From: Bifidobacterium pseudolongum subsp. pseudolongum DSM 20099
Lineage (GTDB): Bacteria > Actinomycetota > Actinomycetes > Actinomycetales > Bifidobacteriaceae
DNA: 64,000 nt
NCBI RefSeq assembly: GCF_000771225.1
Contig: NZ_JDTZ01000005.1
Span: 124,001-188,000 of the forward strand
Direction: 5' to 3'
Shown here: positions 1 to 9,132 of the stretch, in pieces
How the letters are laid out: every line of letters starts with the position of its first letter
Numbering within the stretch: the first letter of the stretch is position 1
The notes under the pieces: model-generated
The model's database searches: none
What the model was told of the DNA's origin: nothing
What the model saw: the letters and a program-made list of their open reading frames with translations, nothing else
Translations under genes and position numbers: made by a program

Positions 1-1401
1 CTCCCCACGCTTCATGTTCCCCTCTTCTTCCATGCCTCCATCACCGGCCCGAGACTTGGAATCGCGTCGCATATAGCGGCTCCACAGTTCCTGATAGCGC
101 CGCTTCACGTTGTCCGAATCTTCATCAAGAGGCTCCCGAGCAATGCGCGCCATATGGGACAACACATCACGCCCGCGGTCAGCATCGCGGATCATCTCGA
201 ATATGCGGGCGTTCCGCCACCATCGATCGGCGCCCAGCGCATAGTTGTTGACGGTGGCAAACCGCAACGAGCGCATGGCGAGTCTCATATACGCGGCATG
301 CAGGAACGCCATTCTGGCGGCTTCGACGGCGTCGCCATCGCCGAATCGATCCCGGTAATATAGCAGGATGGTATGGAAGAGTTCGGTCATGTAACGGTAC
401 CGCCACTCGTCCACAAAGGGCACGACATCGGCGCAGGCTTCCTTCCACGGATCCTCATCATGCATGAGCTGCTGCCGGAGCAGCGTCCGATAATGCTCCG
501 CGAAGCAGAAAAACGCCTCGCCGTTGATCACCGGCTGATCGATCTGGAACGCATATGACGTCTCCGACCCGTCATCGGCGCGCTCCTTGCTCGCATACCA
601 GGCCGTGACATAATTGCGCTGCCACGGCGCGCATTGCCGCTCGTTGCCGCGGCCCGGCAGATCGACGCCTTTGAACATGGCGATGGAATCCGAATCCAGA
701 CCGCCGGGCTTCGCCTTCTCCCCTCGGCTCCAGCATGCGATGCGATAGAGATATGTGCCGAAGAGCGGCTGGATAGCATCCTGATGCAGCTCCCACCGCC
801 GCACCAGCTGTTGTTTGCAGCTTTCATCCACGCCGTCGGCATCCATGCGGCGAAGATGGAACGCCTTGAGCAGATCGGTGGGGTCGAGTTCCTTGCCGCG
901 CGCATTCTGCGAATCGAACATCTGGAACGCTTCGGACAGATGGTCTGACCTAACCTTCAGTACCTCGCAGCCATCGAGCAGGCGACCCGCAAATTGCGAG
1001 CGCCGATCGCCCTCCCACGAATCCATTAATTGCCGTATCGCATGATCGTTCTCGTACAGATGCCGGCGAGTCTGCTCGTCATCGCGCATATCCAGCCGCA
1101 TACCATCCTTACGCTCCCCCAGCACGGCCAGAATCAGATGCAACGTGATCACCCGCTGCTGCCCGTCGACGATGTCGAGCGACGTCCCGTCTTCGTTCCG
1201 ATAGACGATGACGGTGCCGATGCGATATCGGGATTCATCCGGCGCGGGATCGGCCTGCGCCGAGTGCTCGATATCCTCGATCAGCTGGAGCACGTTGGAC
1301 GCCTGCCAGACGTAGGGGCGCTGATAGGGAGGCACCTGCAACGGGCGGCGCAGTAGTTCGCGAATGCTGCAGACCTCCACGTTGATCGCATCGCCGCCCA
1401 T
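1..1401 (-). CDS. DUF262 (GmrSD-like) protein, 3' end off window
   Basis: The reverse strand stays open for 467 codons from an ATG at 1401 to the left edge, so the 3' end lies outside the window. A GAGGGAGA ribosome site precedes the ATG. Near the N-terminus are PPYQRPYVW and then IVDGQQR. Around residue 155 is FDSQNARGKELDPTDLLKAFHLR-type sequence, the conserved DUF262 pattern. DUF262 is the N-terminal NTPase/nuclease-like domain of GmrSD type IV restriction enzymes, which cut modified phage DNA, but many single DUF262 proteins have no tested role. Whether a DUF1524 HNH domain follows cannot be seen. It stands alone, convergent with nothing and read leftward like the sucrose genes to its right. 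Confidence 0.8.
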   Translation of the reverse strand, partial: MGGDAINVEVCSIRELLRRPLQVPPYQRPYVWQASNVLQLIEDIEHSAQADPAPDESRYRIGTVIVYRNEDGTSLDIVDGQQRVITLHLILAVLGERKDGMRLDMRDDEQTRRHLYENDHAIRQLMDSWEGDRRSQFAGRLLDGCEVLKVRSDHLSEAFQMFDSQNARGKELDPTDLLKAFHLRRMDADGVDESCKQQLVRRWELHQDAIQPLFGTYLYRIACWSRGEKAKPGGLDSDSIAMFKGVDLPGRGNERQCAPWQRNYVTAWYASKERADDGSETSYAFQIDQPVINGEAFFCFAEHYRTLLRQQLMHDEDPWKEACADVVPFVDEWRYRYMTELFHTILLYYRDRFGDGDAVEAARMAFLHAAYMRLAMRSLRFATVNNYALGADRWWRNARIFEMIRDADRGRDVLSHMARIAREPLDEDSDNVKRRYQELWSRYMRRDSKSRAGDGGMEEEGNMKRGE

Positions 1402-1550
1402 CACGTCTCCCTCACCATGCGTGAGACGGAACGCCAGACCACATATCGTTCCGCCGGATACCCACGTCCATCATAGGCGACGTCATGCGTACGCATCGCC
1501 GACGCGACACCATGCGACGGCGGCGGCATCTCGCGATCGGCATACGAGAA

Positions 1551-1580
1551 AAGGCCGGCGACATGAACGTCGCCGGCCTT
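1551..1580 (-). terminator. Terminator of the sucrose transporter gene
   Basis: A perfect 12-bp stem (AAGGCCGGCGAC / GTCGCCGGCCTT) with a 6-base loop lies 27 bases after the transporter stop. On the minus strand it is followed by TTTT. The rest of the 205-bp gap between 1402 and 1606 shows nothing else recognisable. Confidence 0.85.
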
Positions 1581-1606
1581 GGCAATGTGACGATGAAGGG
1601 AAAGCG

Positions 1607-3208
1607 TCACTTGACGTTGCGGATGCGCATGACGAGCGCGGCCGCGATGAGCACGATGACGATCGCGACGACGAACACCCACGCATAGGCGGCCGCCGGC
1701 GTATCGGACGCGTGCATCGCCGACTTCGCAATCGAGACGACGATCGACGTCATCATCGTGCCGATGACCGTCGAAAGCGTGTTCGCGAGGTTGAGGATGC
1801 CCAGATCCTTGCCCGCCTCCTTCGGATTCGGCAGCACGGCCACGTTGAGCGCCTGGTCGATCGCGTTGTAGACGCCGTAGCCGAGGCCGGCGATCGCGGC
1901 GAACAGATACATGCCCATCGGCGAGCGGAACAGCAGCGGCATCGCGGCGCCAACGGCGAACAGGCAGCTCGCGAGCGCGACCGGCAGCTTGCGGCGGCCG
2001 ATGCGGTCGGTGATCGGACCGGCCGTGACAGCGGCGATCAGCGACACGACGAGCGTGATGACGCCCATCGTCGCGATGATCGCGGCGGCCTTGTCGGTGG
2101 CGTGCGGATCGCCGGCGTAGATGTAGTCCTGTGCGATGTACAGCTGGTAGGTCGTGATCATCCAGTAGCCGCCCATCATCAATGTGCGGCCGACGAGCGC
2201 GTAGTAGAAGTCGGGCGCGTGGCGCGGCGGGCGGAAGTTGCGCAGAATCGCCTTCGCACTCAGCTTCTCGCCGTCGGCTTCGAATTTGCTCGACTTCTCG
2301 CGCGGCCACACGACGACGACGAAGATGCCGACGAGCGAGAAGACGGCGAGGCCCATCATCCACGCCTGGAACAGCCCTGCGTCGCCGCGCGTGAGGAACG
2401 CGGCGCCGACGACCGAGCCGAGCGTCTGTCCGACGGCGATGCCGGCGCCGTAGAATCCGGAGATCGTGCCGCGCACCTTGTCGGGGACGCGGTCGGACAT
2501 GACGGCGACGTACGGCGCGAGCATCATGTTGTAGCCCATCTGCGCGACGCACCACAGCGTCACGATGAGCGCTTCGGAGCGCGTGAACGCGACCGCGCCG
2601 ATGCTCAGGCCGGTGATGAGGCCTCCGATCACGATCCACGGCGTACGCTTGCCGAAACGCGAGCGCGTCTGGTCGGAGAGCGTGCCGAAGACGATGTTCG
2701 CGACGAGGGCGACGAACGCGCCGATCGAGTTGACGAGGCCGAGCATGAACACCTTGCTGCCGGCGTCGATCTGCTCGAACACGCGCGGCAGGATGACGGT
2801 GCTCAGCGCGACCCACGGGATTGCGCAGGCGATTGCGGACACCGTGAAACCGACGCCGAGCCGCACGATCTCCGTCTTCGTCGGGCGGTGGCCGTCGGCC
2901 GACACCATCGGGTCGCGCATGTCCATGAACGCCGAGTCCTCGTCCGGCACCGCCGTGTCGACGGCGGCGAGCGCGGCCATGCCGGAGCCGGGGACCTGCG
3001 AATCGGTGGCGAGCTTGACGCTCTGCGTCTGCTCGTCGTCGACGCTGCTTTCGGCGGCGCGTTTCTTCGGCATCGGCGCGGCCAGACGCGCGATGTTCTC
3101 CTTGTCTTCGGCGCTCAGTGCCTTGTCCAGGTCGGGTCGGTCGTCGATGCCCGGACGGATGTAGCCGTTGCCGGCCGGCTTGCCGCCGGCTCCCTGTTCG
3201 TCCACCAT
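1607..3208 (-). CDS. scrT: MFS/GPH sucrose transporter
   Basis: The protein has 533 residues with about 12 hydrophobic segments and a charged N-terminal cytoplasmic tail of about 100 residues. The core resembles the sucrose-type MFS permeases that sit beside sucrose phosphorylase in bifidobacteria (ScrT), which import sucrose by proton symport. I chose the ATG at 3208 because AAGAGGAG precedes it; the reading frame extends further upstream without a good ribosome site. It is 44 bp downstream of scrP on the same strand, so the two are likely cotranscribed and both controlled by ScrR. A terminator follows at 1551-1580. Substrate is inferred from context. Confidence 0.85.
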   Translation of the reverse strand: MVDEQGAGGKPAGNGYIRPGIDDRPDLDKALSAEDKENIARLAAPMPKKRAAESSVDDEQTQSVKLATDSQVPGSGMAALAAVDTAVPDEDSAFMDMRDPMVSADGHRPTKTEIVRLGVGFTVSAIACAIPWVALSTVILPRVFEQIDAGSKVFMLGLVNSIGAFVALVANIVFGTLSDQTRSRFGKRTPWIVIGGLITGLSIGAVAFTRSEALIVTLWCVAQMGYNMMLAPYVAVMSDRVPDKVRGTISGFYGAGIAVGQTLGSVVGAAFLTRGDAGLFQAWMMGLAVFSLVGIFVVVVWPREKSSKFEADGEKLSAKAILRNFRPPRHAPDFYYALVGRTLMMGGYWMITTYQLYIAQDYIYAGDPHATDKAAAIIATMGVITLVVSLIAAVTAGPITDRIGRRKLPVALASCLFAVGAAMPLLFRSPMGMYLFAAIAGLGYGVYNAIDQALNVAVLPNPKEAGKDLGILNLANTLSTVIGTMMTSIVVSIAKSAMHASDTPAAAYAWVFVVAIVIVLIAAALVMRIRNVK

Positions 3209-3252
3209 GATCTCCTCTTTTCCGTTTCGTCGTCCGTTGCGTCCGGCTGCGC

Positions 3253-4776
3253 TCAGTGCTTGCGCGCGACCGGCGGGTTCGCGATCAGGTCGTCGCTGAC
3301 GTGGTCGCCGTCGGCGTCCTGCCATGCGAGCGTCGCCACCGACTGCGTGTTGTCGACGCCGATGCCCTTCGACGGCGTGAAGGTCAGCGTCGCCGACGTG
3401 TCGTCATCGTTCCACGTGAAACTGATCGTCTTGCCGTCGTCGCTCGTCGCGTAGCTGAAGTCGCCGTCGAAGGCCGACAGTTCGTTGCGGAAGCGCGCGA
3501 GCGCGTTGAGCGCCCGCACGACCGGGCGTTCGAGGTTCTCATCGATTTCGGCGGTCGTGTAGTAGTGGCGGTTGATGTCGCGTCCGACGTTCGTGCGCTT
3601 GAGCAGCGCCATGTCGTTGGCTCCGGCGAGCGCGCCGACGTAGTAGACCTGCGGCACGCCGGGCAGGAAGAACTGCACGGCGCGCGCGGCGATGTAGTGC
3701 TGGTCGTTGCAGCCGAGCGCCGAATAGTAGGTGGAGTTCACCTGGTAGAGGTCGAGGTTCGACGCGGCGGCGCCGGTCGCGGCCTTCGACTCGCCGTGCG
3801 TGTTCTTCGCGATCGTCTCGACCATGTTGTCAACGTCCTCGTCGGGGACGAGCCCCTTGAGCGAGCGGTCGAGCTGATCGGAGCCGATATCGATGACGCC
3901 GATGCCGTCGTGCGTGTCGAGCACGGTGACGGCGTTGTTCGGGCGGATCTCGGTCCAGTGCGCGAGCGCGTCCACACGGCCGGTGAACAGCGAGTGGAGC
4001 AGGAGCGGGGGCAGCGCGAAGTCGTAGACGCGGTCCACTTTCGCGGCGATCTCCACCTGCTTCTTGTAGTACGAGTGCACTTCGATGAGGATCTCGAGCC
4101 CGCGCTTGGCGCCCTCCTCGCGCAGCCGGGAGATCAATTCGAAGGTCTTCGGCGTCATGAAGCAGCTCGTGCCGGCCTCTTTTGCGCCGTAGCCGACGGC
4201 ATCGAGGCGAATGTACTTGACGTGCGATGTGCCCATCCGGTCGAAGATCGACATCAGGTACGCCCAGCCTTCGGCGGAGTCGGTGTCGATGTCCACCTGC
4301 TGCGGCGTGAACGTGACCCACACCAGGCGCGTCTTGCCGGCGAAGGTGTAGTGGGTGAACGGCAGGCCCGGGCGCGGGCGGTAGATCCCGGCGAGCTCCT
4401 CTTCGGTCGCACCGTCCGGGAAGACCGAGCTCATCGTGAGGAACATCGGGTAGTATTCGGACTCCTCGCCGTGCGCGAGCACGTCCTGGAACTGGCGCGA
4501 CTGCCAGCTCATGTGGTTGACGATCGCGTCGACCATGATGTCGTGCGTCTTGGAAAGTTCGGCAACGTCGTCCCAGTCGCCGAGGCGCGGGTCCACTTTC
4601 GTGTGGTCGATGGGGTCGAATCCGGCGTCCGCGCCGTCGAACGGCGTGAAGAACGGCAGGATATGCACGCCTTCGTACGCACCGGCGAAACGGGTGCGCA
4701 GGATGTCGGTCAGGGATGCGAGATTGCCGTCGCCAAGACGGTCCGCATAGGTGATAAGTTGCACTTTGTTCTTCAC
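3253..4776 (-). CDS. scrP: Sucrose phosphorylase (GH13)
   Basis: The 507-residue product converts sucrose and phosphate to alpha-glucose-1-phosphate and fructose, feeding the bifid shunt without spending ATP on glucose activation. It aligns without gaps through the catalytic region with the well-studied 504-residue B. adolescentis enzyme. The nucleophile Asp192 (in RLDAVGYG), acid/base Glu232 (in ILIEVHS) and stabiliser Asp290 (in LDTHDG) fall at identical numbers. It is cytoplasmic and lacks a signal peptide. The gene is first in a scrP-scrT operon whose promoter lies between two ScrR operators at 4902-4917 and 4964-4985. Confidence 0.97.
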   Translation of the reverse strand: MKNKVQLITYADRLGDGNLASLTDILRTRFAGAYEGVHILPFFTPFDGADAGFDPIDHTKVDPRLGDWDDVAELSKTHDIMVDAIVNHMSWQSRQFQDVLAHGEESEYYPMFLTMSSVFPDGATEEELAGIYRPRPGLPFTHYTFAGKTRLVWVTFTPQQVDIDTDSAEGWAYLMSIFDRMGTSHVKYIRLDAVGYGAKEAGTSCFMTPKTFELISRLREEGAKRGLEILIEVHSYYKKQVEIAAKVDRVYDFALPPLLLHSLFTGRVDALAHWTEIRPNNAVTVLDTHDGIGVIDIGSDQLDRSLKGLVPDEDVDNMVETIAKNTHGESKAATGAAASNLDLYQVNSTYYSALGCNDQHYIAARAVQFFLPGVPQVYYVGALAGANDMALLKRTNVGRDINRHYYTTAEIDENLERPVVRALNALARFRNELSAFDGDFSYATSDDGKTISFTWNDDDTSATLTFTPSKGIGVDNTQSVATLAWQDADGDHVSDDLIANPPVARKH

Positions 4777-4901
4777 GGGTTCCTCCTCGTCGAGTCAGTT
4801 ATGGTCGATCTCACGCCGTTGGGATCAAACGGCCCAGTAGTCCGGGGTCTGGTTCGCCTCATGGCACCCACCGAATGTTCCGCCGGTACGCGACACTGTG
4901 T

Positions 4902-4917
4902 TGAACCGGTTCGATAG
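4902..4917. promoter_or_regulatory. ScrR operator O1 (downstream of scrP -10)
   Basis: TGAACCGGTTCGATA is an imperfect palindrome with the CCGG centre typical of LacI-family operators. It overlaps the likely start of scrP transcription, just after the -10 box. Confidence 0.75.
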
Positions 4918-4919
4918 GG

Positions 4920-4948
4920 ATTATGGCACCGATTCCACAGACGCGCAA
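4920..4948 (-). promoter_or_regulatory. scrP promoter
   Basis: On the minus strand a -35 TTGCGC (4943-4948) and a -10 CATAAT (4920-4925) are separated by exactly 17 bp. It is flanked on both sides by palindromic operators, so ScrR binding could block polymerase directly or by looping between the sites. Confidence 0.65.
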
Positions 4949-4963
4949 CTCCTCTTCCTTCGG

Positions 4964-4985
4964 CGTGTCGAACCGGTTCGACACG
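4964..4985. promoter_or_regulatory. ScrR operator O2 (upstream of scrP -35)
   Basis: This is a perfect 22-bp palindrome whose central 20 bases are GTGTCGAACCGGTTCGACAC. It starts 15 bp upstream of the scrP -35 box. It is the best match to the consensus shared by the three sites in this intergenic region, centred 65 bp from O1 and about 340 bp from O3. Confidence 0.8.
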
Positions 4986-5306
4986 GCAATCGCACCGCCC
5001 CTCCGAATCCTCGCGCAAGCATCCCCTCCCGCGCCGCAGCCCCTGTCTCCTCTCCATTTCCCCCACCCCTGGCCGTTGGCGTCTATCCCCCAGACACCAA
5101 CAGCCGAGCGCAAGCGAACAGACGACCACATGTGACTAGCACCCAGACACCAACGCCACCCACGGCAACATAGACATCCGTCGGCGCCTACCGCATAGAC
5201 ACGGCCGGTGATACAACCGGTCGTTTCAGTCGCTCACAGGCAGCACATCCACCGCCAACGCTCCGTATAATCGACATATTCAGGCAGCGTGTCTACAATA
5301 TTGGGC

Positions 5307-5322
5307 ATCAAACCGGTTCGAC
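5307..5322. promoter_or_regulatory. ScrR operator O3 (upstream of scrR)
   Basis: ATCAAACCGGTTCGACG shares the central AAACCGGTTCGA with the two scrP operators and ends 26 bp before the scrR start codon. It lies just after candidate -10 boxes TATAAT (5266-5271) and TACAAT (5294-5299). This fits autorepression of scrR. Confidence 0.7.
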
Positions 5323-5348
5323 GGCGAAACAGCAGTGAGGAGGCACAG

Positions 5349-6380
5349 ATGGTGGGCATGCGCGATGTCGCAAAAAGGGCAGGAGTCTCGGTAAGCAGCG
5401 TCTCGCTCGTCATCAACGGCACCGGTTATGTGTCGCAGGATATGCGCGACAGGGTCGAACAGGCGATGCGCGAACTCGACTATGTGCCGAACGAGCTCGC
5501 GCGGCATTTCTACCGGGGCAAAACAGGCATCGTCGGCGTCATCGTGCCGACGATCCAACATCCATTCTTCGCGACGCTCACCGCGCACCTGCAGCGCGAG
5601 TTCGCACGCCGCTCATTGCGTACCATGCTGTGCTCGACCGCCGACTCCGCGAGCGGCGAGGCGCAGTATGTCGAGATGCTGCGCCAACGCAGCCTCGACG
5701 CGCTCGTCGTCGCCGCGCACACGACGCACGACACCGACTACTGGACGTCGATCGGGCGGCCCGTCGTCGCCTTCGACCGCAATCTCGGCGCGCGCATCGC
5801 GCAGGTGAGCTCCGACCACGCGTATGGTGGCGAACTGATCGCCGACCTGCTGACCCGCACCGGCGCGCGCAATGTGGCGATTGTCGGCGGCCCGCGCGCG
5901 CAGTTCACCGACCTCAGCGGCACCAACACGACCTTCCCCACCGTGCGCTACGTGCAGACGCTGGAAACGCGCCTCACCGAGGCCGGCATCGCGCACATGT
6001 ACGCCGAATCGGGCGAGGTGTTCGACCTTGACGGCGTGCGGCGCACCGTTCGCGAGGCGTTCGACGCGCTTCCGGACATGGACGCGTTCGTGGGCGCCGA
6101 CCTGGCCGCCGCGTTTGCGGTGCAGGAGGCCACCATGCGCGGCATTGCAGTGCCAGGTGATCTGCAGATCGTCGCGTATGACGGCACAATGGCAGCGGAT
6201 TGTGCGGGTCTGCCATTGACCGCGGTACGTCAGGATTTTGTGTGGATTGCGCGCGCCATCGCAGGCAAAATCGAATCGGAGATCACCCGGTTCGCGGGCG
6301 ATGTGTCCCAGACGGCGTCACCGGATCCGGGCCCGGAAACCATCCCAGTCGTGCTTGAGCGGCGCGCCACGACGCGGTGA
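5349..6380 (+). CDS. scrR: LacI-family regulator of sucrose genes
   Basis: The 343-residue protein has an N-terminal LacI helix-turn-helix (MRDVAKRAGVSVSSVSLVINGTGYVS) and a periplasmic-binding-protein-like sensor domain. That is the usual length for the family. I chose the ATG at 5349, preceded by GTGAGGAGG; an upstream in-frame start would place the operator inside the gene. It is divergent from scrP-scrT and the intergenic region holds three matching palindromes. The likely job is sucrose- or raffinose-relieved repression of scrP-scrT and of itself; the inducer is inferred from the neighbours. It ends 15 bp from the convergent crcB gene. Confidence 0.92.
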   Translation: MVGMRDVAKRAGVSVSSVSLVINGTGYVSQDMRDRVEQAMRELDYVPNELARHFYRGKTGIVGVIVPTIQHPFFATLTAHLQREFARRSLRTMLCSTADSASGEAQYVEMLRQRSLDALVVAAHTTHDTDYWTSIGRPVVAFDRNLGARIAQVSSDHAYGGELIADLLTRTGARNVAIVGGPRAQFTDLSGTNTTFPTVRYVQTLETRLTEAGIAHMYAESGEVFDLDGVRRTVREAFDALPDMDAFVGADLAAAFAVQEATMRGIAVPGDLQIVAYDGTMAADCAGLPLTAVRQDFVWIARAIAGKIESEITRFAGDVSQTASPDPGPETIPVVLERRATTR

Positions 6381-6395
6381 ACGCGTGCTAGGCGG

Positions 6396-6770
6396 TCAAC
6401 GCCCCATCGAGCCGATCCACCAGCCCACAATCACCATGCCGAATGGGATGACGAGCGTGACGAGGAAATAGAAGGCCGCCATTGCGAATTGTTTGCTTTT
6501 GGCAAGCGAGACCATCTCGTTGACCGCCGTGGAGAACGTGGAGAAACCGCCGAGGAAGCCGGTCACAAACAGCAGATAGGTGTAGTAGCTCACCGTCTGG
6601 TATGTGTAGGCGGCCGCCGCCACTCCCGCCAGCAGCGAGGCGAGCACGTTGATGATGAACGTGGAAAGCGGGAACAGCCTGCGCCAGCTGCGTTGGATCG
6701 ACGTGTTGAGCACAAAGCGCGCCACGGCGCCAACACCGCCGCACGCGCAGATCAGCAGGAACTGGCCCAT
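6396..6770 (-). CDS. crcB: Fluoride channel FluC/CrcB, short subunit
   Basis: This 124-residue protein has four hydrophobic segments and the CrcB signature GFLGGFSTFSTA plus a conserved Asn in INVLAS. FluC channels are dual-topology dimers that let cytoplasmic fluoride leak out. The ATG at 6770 overlaps the stop of the upstream crcB by one base (TGATG), so the pair is translationally coupled. A GTG one codon earlier is also possible. Paired crcB genes in Gram-positives usually make one heterodimeric channel. Confidence 0.93.
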   Translation of the reverse strand: MGQFLLICACGGVGAVARFVLNTSIQRSWRRLFPLSTFIINVLASLLAGVAAAAYTYQTVSYYTYLLFVTGFLGGFSTFSTAVNEMVSLAKSKQFAMAAFYFLVTLVIPFGMVIVGWWIGSMGR

Positions 6771-7645
6771 CACTTCACCTCCCCAGTCATCGGATTGGCC
6801 ACCACGGGGATCTCGTCGGTGTCCGGGTCGGGGTCACCGGGGTGCGTTGTGGCCGCCAGCGCGGCGAGCGAAGCCGATTGCAGCTCGTCGTTCGGATTGG
6901 TGGGCGCTCCGCCGGCCACGTCCGGGTCGGTCGGCACGCGCACGCCGATCGCCGGCTTGGCGCGCGTCTGCATGCGCATCACGTCGGCCACAGCCTGCTT
7001 GGTGGAACGTTTCTTGGTGAGCTGCAGGCCGAGCCACGAGCCGAACCATGCGACCACGATGCCCACGATGAACGTGACCATGGTGTACAGGAAGAATCCC
7101 CAATAGCCGCCGTTGTGCATGGCGGTGATGTCTTCGATCATCATGGCCGAAAGCGTGGAGAACCCACCACACATGCCCATGCCGACGCCTCGGCTGATCA
7201 GCTGGCGCGTGCGTTTGCGGAGCCAGATCGCCTGGGTCATGTATGAGGAGAGCAGCGCAAACCCGAAGGTGGCGATCATATTGGCGATGAACGTGGCCGG
7301 GTGGAACGCCATGAGCAGGTGGTTCGTGGTGCCTTGGTACGGCAGCCACAGCCACAGCCCGTAGCGCAGCGCCGTGCCGAAACATCCTCCCAGGAACACC
7401 ACCAGATACATCAAAGCGTCGGCGAGGGGATTGAACCGCGCCTGCATGCGTTTGAGCGGCGCAAGCGGCACGCTGGGCGGTTTGCGCGCTGCCGCGGCAC
7501 CCGTGGGGTGCGGGCGCAGCAGTTCCTGCTCGAAATCGTGGGTCAGCGGGTTGTCGGAATCCGAACTCTCCGCCGGTTCACTGTATGGTCCGACTTGCGT
7601 CGTCTGCGACTGACCGCGAGAGCCGCCGTCGTCATACGTGTGCAT
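6770..7645 (-). CDS. crcB: Fluoride channel FluC/CrcB with long tails
   Basis: The 291-residue protein has a CrcB core (IANMIATFG and GMCGGFSTLSAM) flanked by a hydrophilic N-terminal extension of about 75 residues and a C-terminal tail of about 60. A standard FluC is about 125 residues, so the extensions are unusual. It is the first gene of a two-gene unit with the short CrcB and probably forms its partner subunit. The ribosome site before the ATG at 7645 is weak. I see no fluoride riboswitch in the 100 bp upstream. Confidence 0.9.
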   Translation of the reverse strand: MHTYDDGGSRGQSQTTQVGPYSEPAESSDSDNPLTHDFEQELLRPHPTGAAAARKPPSVPLAPLKRMQARFNPLADALMYLVVFLGGCFGTALRYGLWLWLPYQGTTNHLLMAFHPATFIANMIATFGFALLSSYMTQAIWLRKRTRQLISRGVGMGMCGGFSTLSAMMIEDITAMHNGGYWGFFLYTMVTFIVGIVVAWFGSWLGLQLTKKRSTKQAVADVMRMQTRAKPAIGVRVPTDPDVAGGAPTNPNDELQSASLAALAATTHPGDPDPDTDEIPVVANPMTGEVK

Positions 7646-7747
7646 TGTGGGGTGTCACCGCCTCGGTACTTCTTTGGGCTTGGGCGCGTGCCGTCCGTGA
7701 TATCCCTATAAGGCAGGGCCAGGGCGGCGCACACCACGTAGTGGACA

Positions 7748-9034
7748 TCAGTCAATGAGTGAATGGATCTCGATGATGTGGTCGCGCTGCGGGCCGGTGC
7801 CAATGACCGAGATACGGCAATTGGACAGCTCTTCGAGACGCTTCACATACGCCTGGCAGTTGGCCGGCAGGGCATCGAAGCTGTGCACCTGCGAGATGTC
7901 CTCGGTCCAGCCCGGCATGGTCTCGTAGATCGGTTTGGCGGCGGCGAACGCCGTCTGGTCGGTCGGCATGTCGTCGTAGCGCACGCCGTCCACGTCGTAG
8001 GCGACACAGATCGGAATCCGCTCAAGCCCAGTGAGCACGTCAAGCTTGGTGAGCACGATGTCAGTCAGACCGTTGACCTGCGTGGCGTAGCGGTTGACCA
8101 CCGCGTCGAACCAGCCGCAGCGGCGCGGGCGGCCGGTCGTCACGCCATATTCGTGGCCTTGCGCGCGCAGCCAATCGCCCCACTCGTCAAACAGCTCTGT
8201 GGGGAACGGGCCTTCGCCCACGCGCGTCACATACGCCTTGGAAACACCGATCACTCGGTCGATCTTGGTGGGGCCCACGCCGGTGCCGGTGCATGCGCCG
8301 CCCGCCGTGGGGTTCGACGACGTGACGAAGGGGTAGGTGCCATGGTCCACATCGAGCATCGTGGCCTGGCCACCTTCGAACAGCACGGTCTTGCCATCGT
8401 CGAGGGCGTCGTTGAGCACGAGCGACGTGTTCGCCACATACGGCTTGAGGCGCTTGCCCAGTTCGAGCAGCTCCTCCACGGTCTGGTCCACGTCGATGGG
8501 CCTGCGGTTGTACAGTTTGACGAGTATCTGGTTCTTCTGGTGCAACGCGCTGGCCACTTTGTCGCGCAGATGCTCCTCGTTGAACAGGTCGTGCACGCGG
8601 ATGCCCACGCGGTTGATCTTGTCGGCGTAGGCCGGGCCGATGCCGCGGCCGGTCGTGCCGATCTTCTTCTTGCCGGCGAACCGTTCGGTGACCTTGTCGA
8701 TCGTGCGGTGGTACGGCGCGATGATGTGCGCGGATTCGCTCACGAGCAGGCGCGAGCAATCGATGCCACGGCTTTCGAGCCCGTCGATCTCCTGAAACAG
8801 CACTTCGGGGTCCACCACAACGCCGTTGCCGATGACCGGCGTGGCCCGCGGGCTGATGATGCCGGACGGCAGCAGGTGCAGCGCATACGATTCGTCGCCC
8901 ACGACCACGGTGTGTCCTGCATTGTTGCCGCCGTTGAACCGGGCAACGTAATCCACCTTGGTGCCGATCAAATCAGTGGCTTTGCCTTTGCCTTCGTCGC
9001 CCCACTGGGCGCCGATCAATACGATTCCAGGCAT
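7748..9034 (-). CDS. purA: Adenylosuccinate synthetase
   Basis: The 428-residue enzyme joins IMP and aspartate using GTP to make adenylosuccinate, the first committed step to AMP. It begins [18 protein letters not shown], which holds the GDEGKGK phosphate loop and the catalytic aspartate. It also contains the family signature around NGGNNAGHT and [11 protein letters not shown]. Length matches the family. The ATG at 9034 follows AGAGGAGC; the frame continues upstream but without family similarity. It is probably monocistronic, between fba and the crcB pair. Confidence 0.98.
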   Translation of the reverse strand: MPGIVLIGAQWGDEGKGKATDLIGTKVDYVARFNGGNNAGHTVVVGDESYALHLLPSGIISPRATPVIGNGVVVDPEVLFQEIDGLESRGIDCSRLLVSESAHIIAPYHRTIDKVTERFAGKKKIGTTGRGIGPAYADKINRVGIRVHDLFNEEHLRDKVASALHQKNQILVKLYNRRPIDVDQTVEELLELGKRLKPYVANTSLVLNDALDDGKTVLFEGGQATMLDVDHGTYPFVTSSNPTAGGACTGTGVGPTKIDRVIGVSKAYVTRVGEGPFPTELFDEWGDWLRAQGHEYGVTTGRPRRCGWFDAVVNRYATQVNGLTDIVLTKLDVLTGLERIPICVAYDVDGVRYDDMPTDQTAFAAAKPIYETMPGWTEDISQVHSFDALPANCQAYVKRLEELSNCRISVIGTGPQRDHIIEIHSLID

Positions 9035-9132
9035 GTCTGCTCCTCTGGGTCGCCGTATTCCCGCCGAGGCAAGGTTACCCCACGCCCTGCCCGTTTGGCT
9101 AGAGGCGGCGGCGCCAGAGGTGCGAAACCGCG

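Noticed and set aside
1364-3454. 696-codon open frame on the plus strand opposite the sucrose transporter gene
   Set aside because: Its product is a His/Arg/Asp-rich low-complexity string typical of antisense frames in high-G+C genes, while the minus strand codes a clear MFS protein.
5091-5160. CCCAGACACCAAC direct repeat between scrP and scrR
   Set aside because: Only two short copies in a low-complexity C/A-rich stretch. It does not match the operator pattern and is likely chance.
7646-7747. Fluoride riboswitch upstream of the crcB pair
   Set aside because: The conserved GGNGAUGG...CUGAUGA segments are not present in the leader.
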